From contig WQXY01000010.1 in the NCBI GenBank assembly GCA_009781515.1, positions 1-64,000 of the forward strand: DNA of 64,000 nt. Direction: 5' to 3'. The notes under the pieces are model-generated. The model was not told the DNA's origin, searched no databases, and saw only the letters and a list, made by a program, of their open reading frames with translations. A program made the position numbers and the translations under genes. The stretch is from Oscillospiraceae bacterium. GTDB lineage: Bacteria; Bacillota; Clostridia; Oscillospirales; Oscillospiraceae. Position 1 is the first letter of the stretch. Each line of letters starts with the position of its first letter. Positions 59,951 through 64,000 of this stretch are shown one piece after another.

Positions 59951-61015
59951 ATGAAAAAACTCAACTTTATGATAATACTTGTATTGGTTGTTTTTTGTAC
60001 TCTGCAGCCTGTAAAAGCATTGGAAATCTTTGAAGAAGACGATGAGCTCGGACGCCCGTTTATCGGCTTTTTTGGCTCTGACAGCAGGGTGATGACAATG
60101 TTTTACGACGACATACCAAACCTGTTTTTAAGGCGTGAAAGAAACGCAATTACAGAAGAACTGACAATCAGAGAGTCCGCATCATTTCCGATAGTAAGCG
60201 AAAAAGACTTCCACAAAAACTACACATACGAAGACCTGTTGACAGGTATACGCCACCCGATTGAAATACCCACAAACGGATTTTTCATCGGCTCTTACTA
60301 CGCAATGACCGTTAACCTGAGAAACACATTTATGGCATTTACAGAAATCTCAAAAATGCCCGATGCAGAAATTGAAACCATGTACTATGACGTTATAGTG
60401 CGGCGTCTGCATGACGATGAAGAAAATGCACTATTCAAAAAAGCAAGAGAAAAGATAGAAGCTGCAGGCTTTTCAATGATACGTCCCGAGATAATGAAAA
60501 TCGAGCCGGGGATATTGTTTGAAGAAGTATATTTGTCCGAAATAAATGAAAACGGGAAAGTACCTTTTAAGACATTATTTGACCCGATTGAAATAAACCT
60601 GCTCGATGAAAGCGGACCGGGCGTTGTTGCGATAAACATCGAAAAGGATCCCGGCGAAATATACAAAATTCCGTTGATTTATGAACACAATCTGACGAAA
60701 ATCGTAATAGCCGAAGCGGGAACATACATTGTGGTTGAAGACAATTTTGAAGCTGAGTACATAAACTACGACACGATGCTCGCAGGTCTTGATGACTACC
60801 GCAAAATTGTCGACATATTAAACAGAGCAGAAAACGAGCCGGAGCTCCCGCCCGAAGACGACAATCCAAGCGACCCTGAAAACAGCGGCAATCTGCTTAT
60901 ATGGATACTGATACCATGTGCGATATTGGCTGCCGCTGCTCTTATAATACTGATAAAAAACAAGCAAAACAAAAGCAAAGCAAGGGCAAAAAAACGTAAG
61001 AAAAAGAAAAGATAG
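59951..61015 (+). CDS. Unknown membrane-anchored exported protein
   Basis: I do not recognise this 354-residue protein. It has a signal peptide (about 1-24, ending PVKALE), an acidic extracellular domain (about 25-310) without Cys-rich or repeat signatures, an Asp/Asn/Pro/Ser-rich spacer (PPEDDNPSDPENSG), one membrane helix (about 315-337) and a strongly basic tail rich in Lys and Arg. The topology is that of a type I membrane protein. It lies between the BMP binding protein and the transporter ATPase, with its own promoter. It may be a transporter accessory or simply inserted there. Confidence 0.7.
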   Translation: MKKLNFMIILVLVVFCTLQPVKALEIFEEDDELGRPFIGFFGSDSRVMTMFYDDIPNLFLRRERNAITEELTIRESASFPIVSEKDFHKNYTYEDLLTGIRHPIEIPTNGFFIGSYYAMTVNLRNTFMAFTEISKMPDAEIETMYYDVIVRRLHDDEENALFKKAREKIEAAGFSMIRPEIMKIEPGILFEEVYLSEINENGKVPFKTLFDPIEINLLDESGPGVVAINIEKDPGEIYKIPLIYEHNLTKIVIAEAGTYIVVEDNFEAEYINYDTMLAGLDDYRKIVDILNRAENEPELPPEDDNPSDPENSGNLLIWILIPCAILAAAALIILIKNKQNKSKARAKKRKKKKR

Positions 61016-61056
61016 GGTACTTGTGTCACGGTATTTTTTTTGATATACTGACAAGC

Positions 61057-62580
61057 ATGAGTGAAGTCAGTAATTGTGCCGTCAAACTAAATAATATTTC
61101 AAAATCCTTTGGAACGGTGCAGGCAAACAAGGACGTTTGCATCGAGCTTCGACGGGGTGAAATCCTTGCGCTCCTCGGCGAAAACGGCTCGGGCAAAACC
61201 ACACTCATGAACATGCTCTCGGGCATATATTATCCCGACAGCGGCGAAATATATGTCGACGGCAAAGAAGTCATTATCCGCTCGCCAAAAGACGCGTTTG
61301 ACCTTGGAATAGGCATGATACACCAGCACTTTAAGCTTGTCGACGTGCTCACCGCGGCAGAAAATATTATCTTGGGCTTAAAAGGCAGTGTGCTTATAAA
61401 CCGCAAAAAGCTTGCAAGTGAAATCCGTGAAATATCCGATAAATACGGCTTTTCATTAGACCCGAACAAAAAAATCTACGAAATGTCCGTGAGCGAAAAG
61501 CAAAAGGTCGAAATAGTCAAGGTGCTCTATCGCGGGGCAGATGTGCTCATACTTGACGAGCCGACTGCCGTGCTCACGCCTCAGGAAGCTGATACACTCT
61601 TTGAAATGCTCCGTAGCATGAAAAACGACGGCAAAGCAATCATCATCATCACCCACAAACTAAACGAAGTGCTCTCGCTGTCAGACAGGGTGTGCATACT
61701 TCGCAAAGGGGAGCTTGTAGGAGAGCTTGAAACAAAGGACGCATCGGTAAAATCGCTCACGGAAGGAATGGTCGGCAGGTCTGTGAGTCTTGAAATACAA
61801 AGAGAAGCAGGGGCTCTTGGAAAAGAGCGTATTATTGTTTCCTCTCTGACATGCTTAAATTCCGACGGACTTAAAGCACTCGACGACATATCATTTAAGC
61901 TGCATGAAGGTGAAATACTTGGCATTGCAGGCATTGCAGGGAGCGGACAAAAGGAACTTTGCGAAGCGATTACAGGGCTCTATCCCGTAGAGGGCGGAAG
62001 CATCACGTACATAAACGATGACGAACCGAGCGAGCTGTGCGGTCTGACGCCTACGCAAATTGCAAAAAAAGGCGTGCACCTCGCATTTGTGCCCGAAGAC
62101 AGGCTCGGAATGGGGCTTGTTGCAGGACTCGACATGATAGAAAACATGATGCTCAAAAGCTACAACAACGAAAAGGGCTTTCTCATTAACAGAAAATTGC
62201 CGAAAAGCACTGCAGAGCGCCTTATTGACTCTCTCGAAATCGTCACCCCCGGAGTTTCAACACCTGTAAGGCGGCTCTCGGGAGGAAACGTGCAAAAGGT
62301 ACTGCTCGGGCGCGAAATCGACTCCGGCCCATCGGTGCTTGTGGTGGCTTATCCCGTTCGCGGGCTTGACATCAACTCGTCATATACGATATACAATCTG
62401 CTCAACGAGCAGAGAAAAAACGGCGTTGCGGTACTTTTCGTAGGTGAGGATTTAGATGTTCTGCTCGAACTTTGCGACCGTATAATGGTGCTTTGCGGCG
62501 GACGTCTGAGCGGAATAGTAAACGCGCCGACTGCAACAAAAGAAGAACTCGGCATATTAATGACCCATATGAGTGATTGA
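61057..62580 (+). CDS. BMP-type ABC transporter ATPase with two nucleotide-binding domains
   Basis: The 507-residue protein has two ABC domains. The first has Walker A GENGSGKTTL, VSEKQKVEI and VLILDEPTAVLTP. The second has GIAGSGQKEL, LSGGNVQKVLLGRE and LVVAYPVRGLD, where the second Walker site lacks the usual lysine and glutamate, as in this nucleoside/sugar import group. It powers the permeases encoded next. The ATG at 61057 (MSEVSN) is preferred to the TTG at 61021, since the family begins near there, although no strong ribosome binding site is visible. Confidence 0.92.
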   Translation: MSEVSNCAVKLNNISKSFGTVQANKDVCIELRRGEILALLGENGSGKTTLMNMLSGIYYPDSGEIYVDGKEVIIRSPKDAFDLGIGMIHQHFKLVDVLTAAENIILGLKGSVLINRKKLASEIREISDKYGFSLDPNKKIYEMSVSEKQKVEIVKVLYRGADVLILDEPTAVLTPQEADTLFEMLRSMKNDGKAIIIITHKLNEVLSLSDRVCILRKGELVGELETKDASVKSLTEGMVGRSVSLEIQREAGALGKERIIVSSLTCLNSDGLKALDDISFKLHEGEILGIAGIAGSGQKELCEAITGLYPVEGGSITYINDDEPSELCGLTPTQIAKKGVHLAFVPEDRLGMGLVAGLDMIENMMLKSYNNEKGFLINRKLPKSTAERLIDSLEIVTPGVSTPVRRLSGGNVQKVLLGREIDSGPSVLVVAYPVRGLDINSSYTIYNLLNEQRKNGVAVLFVGEDLDVLLELCDRIMVLCGGRLSGIVNAPTATKEELGILMTHMSD

Positions 62581-62595
62581 TTAAACAGAGGAAAA

Positions 62596-63705
62596 ATGAA
62601 CGAAAACAAACAAATAACACAGCACCCTGACTACAAAGAGCACCACGAACCTTGGGTTCGTATGGTCAAACGCGACAACGTGTCCACACAGCGGGCAGTT
62701 GCCGTCAGAGCCATTGCAATTTTGGCGGCTCTGCTTGTCGGCGGGATATTAATACTGCTCATGGAGCATAACCCGATACTTGTCTATAAAGATATGATAA
62801 TCGGCTCGCTCGGCTCGCCCTTGGTGCTTCGCGAAACCGCACGAATGGCAATACCGCTGCTCATTACGGGAATGGGAATTGCGCTTGCATTTAAGATGCG
62901 TTTCTGGAACATCGGAGCAGAGGGACAGATCATTGCGGGAGCGACTGCCGCAAGCTATTTTGCACTATTTCACTATCAAAACATGCCATCGCCCGTGCTG
63001 CTTATGGTAATGTTTGCCGCAGCGGTTGTGGCAGGCGGCGTGTGGGGTATGATACCCGCCGTGTTTAAGGCAAAATGGAACACAAACGAAACACTCTTTA
63101 CGCTGATGCTCAACTACGTTGCCCTTGAAGGTCTGCGATATCTGCAATACGGTCCGTGGCGCGACCCGTCAAAAATGGGCTTTCCGGTAATTGCAATGTT
63201 TGACACAAGTGCCAGACTGCCAAGGGTTTTTGGTGTTCATATCGGTTGGATAATCGCACTCGTGCTTGTGGTTTTGGTGTATATTTACATGAAAAAAAGC
63301 AAGCAGGGCTACGAAATAACAGTTGTCGGAGAGAGTATTCAAACGGCAAAATATGCAGGCATCAATACGAGCCTTGTGTTTTTACGCACAATGTTTATAT
63401 CAGGTGCAATCGCAGGTATCACAGGCTTCGTCACCGTTGCGGGGGCAAACTTCACAGTATCTGAGGAAGTGACGGGAGGCGTAGGCTTCACGGCAATCAC
63501 CGTTGCATGGCTTGCCAAGCTCAATCCCGCTGCAATGATTGCAATATCGGTATTTCTTGCCATTCTTCAAAAAGGCTCAGGCACAATACAAACCATATAT
63601 AAAATACCGTCGTCAGCCGCCAGTATGCTCATCGGACTGATACTCTTTGCTATGCTCGGCTGCGAATTTTTCTTAAATTATAAACTGATTTTCAAAAAGA
63701 AGTAG
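62596..63705 (+). CDS. BMP-type ABC transporter permease 1
   Basis: The 369-residue integral membrane protein matches the BPD_transp_2 permease family. It has an N-terminal cytoplasmic stretch, about ten membrane segments, and conserved GIALAFKMRFWNIGAEGQI and VGESIQTAKYAGI (the ATPase-contact loop). It pairs with the permease starting at 63879. An AGAGGAAAA site precedes the ATG, 15 bp after the ATPase gene. A MITE-like element separates it from the second permease. Confidence 0.92.
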   Translation: MNENKQITQHPDYKEHHEPWVRMVKRDNVSTQRAVAVRAIAILAALLVGGILILLMEHNPILVYKDMIIGSLGSPLVLRETARMAIPLLITGMGIALAFKMRFWNIGAEGQIIAGATAASYFALFHYQNMPSPVLLMVMFAAAVVAGGVWGMIPAVFKAKWNTNETLFTLMLNYVALEGLRYLQYGPWRDPSKMGFPVIAMFDTSARLPRVFGVHIGWIIALVLVVLVYIYMKKSKQGYEITVVGESIQTAKYAGINTSLVFLRTMFISGAIAGITGFVTVAGANFTVSEEVTGGVGFTAITVAWLAKLNPAAMIAISVFLAILQKGSGTIQTIYKIPSSAASMLIGLILFAMLGCEFFLNYKLIFKKK

Positions 63706-63720
63706 AGGCGAACCTGCCTC

Positions 63721-63846
63721 CGTCATTGCGAGGAGCCATTTATGGCGACGCGGCAATCCAGTTATCAAATAAACAACTTCATTATTTATCATCTATATTA
63801 AGTGCATCATCTGGATCGCCACGCCACTACGTGGCTCGCGATGACG
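63721..63846. repeat. CGTCATTGCGAG MITE-like element, copy 2
   Basis: CGTCATTGCGAG at the left and CTCGCGATGACG at the right form 12-bp terminal inverted repeats with one mismatch, over 126 bp. The interior has GGCAATCCAG and CTGGATCGCC as in copy 1 at 55907-56004. It is inserted between two permease genes of one operon. Confidence 0.85.
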
Positions 63847-63878
63847 TCGGTACCAACATAGAAAGGGGAAGTGAATAA

Positions 63879-64000
63879 ATGGAAGGCTTTGCAGTTGTTG
63901 ACTTCTTCTTTATGGCAGTCATAGCGGCGACACCGCTGCTCTTTGCGACGCTCGGTGAAATACTCACCCAAAAATCGGGCAGCCTCAACCTCGGCGTTGA
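63879..64000 (+). CDS. BMP-type ABC transporter permease 2, 3' end outside window
   Basis: The frame starts MEGFAVVDFFFMAVIAATPL and continues LLFATLGEILTQKSGSLNLG, the conserved N-terminus of the second BPD_transp_2 permease (NupQ/YufQ type). An AAAGGGG site precedes the ATG. Only about 40 residues are present before the window ends, so the gene is incomplete here. Confidence 0.88.
   Translation, partial: MEGFAVVDFFFMAVIAATPLLFATLGEILTQKSGSLNLGV

Overview
This window looks like a chromosomal segment from an anaerobic, Gram-positive Clostridia-type member of the Bacillota, probably gut- or rumen-associated. That is inferred from the lipoprotein signal peptides, a surface protein with a QTGD-type sorting tail, a lipoteichoic-acid-synthase-like enzyme, a BMP-type nucleoside transporter, consensus sigma-A-type promoters, AGGAGG-like ribosome binding sites and many plant-polysaccharide enzymes. 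Species-level assignment is not possible by reading alone. Base composition is moderate, coding density is high, and no rRNA, tRNA or CRISPR array was recognised.

Layout. 1-4.5 kb: the tail of a HicB antitoxin, then a shikimate/chorismate operon (aroC, chorismate mutase, a fused aroE-aroK, aroQ) followed closely by a LOR/SDH-family gene. 4.5-5.75 kb: an accessory block with a strong promoter, a compact structured RNA with its own terminator and a DUF3800 gene, flanked by two identical 64-bp repeats, then an (AGCA)n microsatellite at a promoter. 5.75-11.8 kb: a 1478-residue surface protein, a DUF4143-type ATPase and a duplicated sorting-signal fragment. 11.8-17.9 kb: a heterodimeric ABC exporter, a GH5 lipoprotein, an orphan MerR-type promoter, a DUF4160/DUF2442 pair and a TPR remnant. 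17.9-24.1 kb: an NHL/FecR/GLUG surface protein next to a CHASE2-HD-GYP protein. 24.1-36.8 kb: a GH13 enzyme, a hybrid sensor kinase overlapping a secreted metallophosphoesterase, a GH26 mannanase lipoprotein and an LTA-synthase-like sulfatase. 37-45.1 kb: a seven-gene signalling island with a complete SiaA-SiaB-SiaC-SiaD set plus a hybrid kinase, a second SiaA-like phosphatase and a response regulator. 45.2-51.7 kb: a dihydropyrimidinase and two overlapping hybrid kinases. 51.8-58.5 kb: a manno-/gluco-oligosaccharide block (GH3, manA, GH130, GH4, a BadF-type kinase). 58.6-64 kb: a BMP-family ABC importer interrupted by an unknown membrane-anchored protein and running off the window end.

How it fits together. 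Two themes dominate. The first is beta-mannan and related glycan use: secreted GH5 and GH26, intracellular GH130, GH3 and GH4, and mannose-6-phosphate isomerase. The second is very dense signalling: phosphorelays, cyclic-di-GMP enzymes and the partner-switching Sia module, many with extracellular sensor domains.

Several families of short palindromic or MITE-like repeats are scattered between genes. In at least five cases the annotated stop codon lies inside such a repeat, and in one case a repeat end appears to supply the -35 box of a promoter. The strongest candidates for undescribed biology are the expanded Sia island, the DUF3800/structured-RNA cassette, and the recurrent gene-ending repeats.
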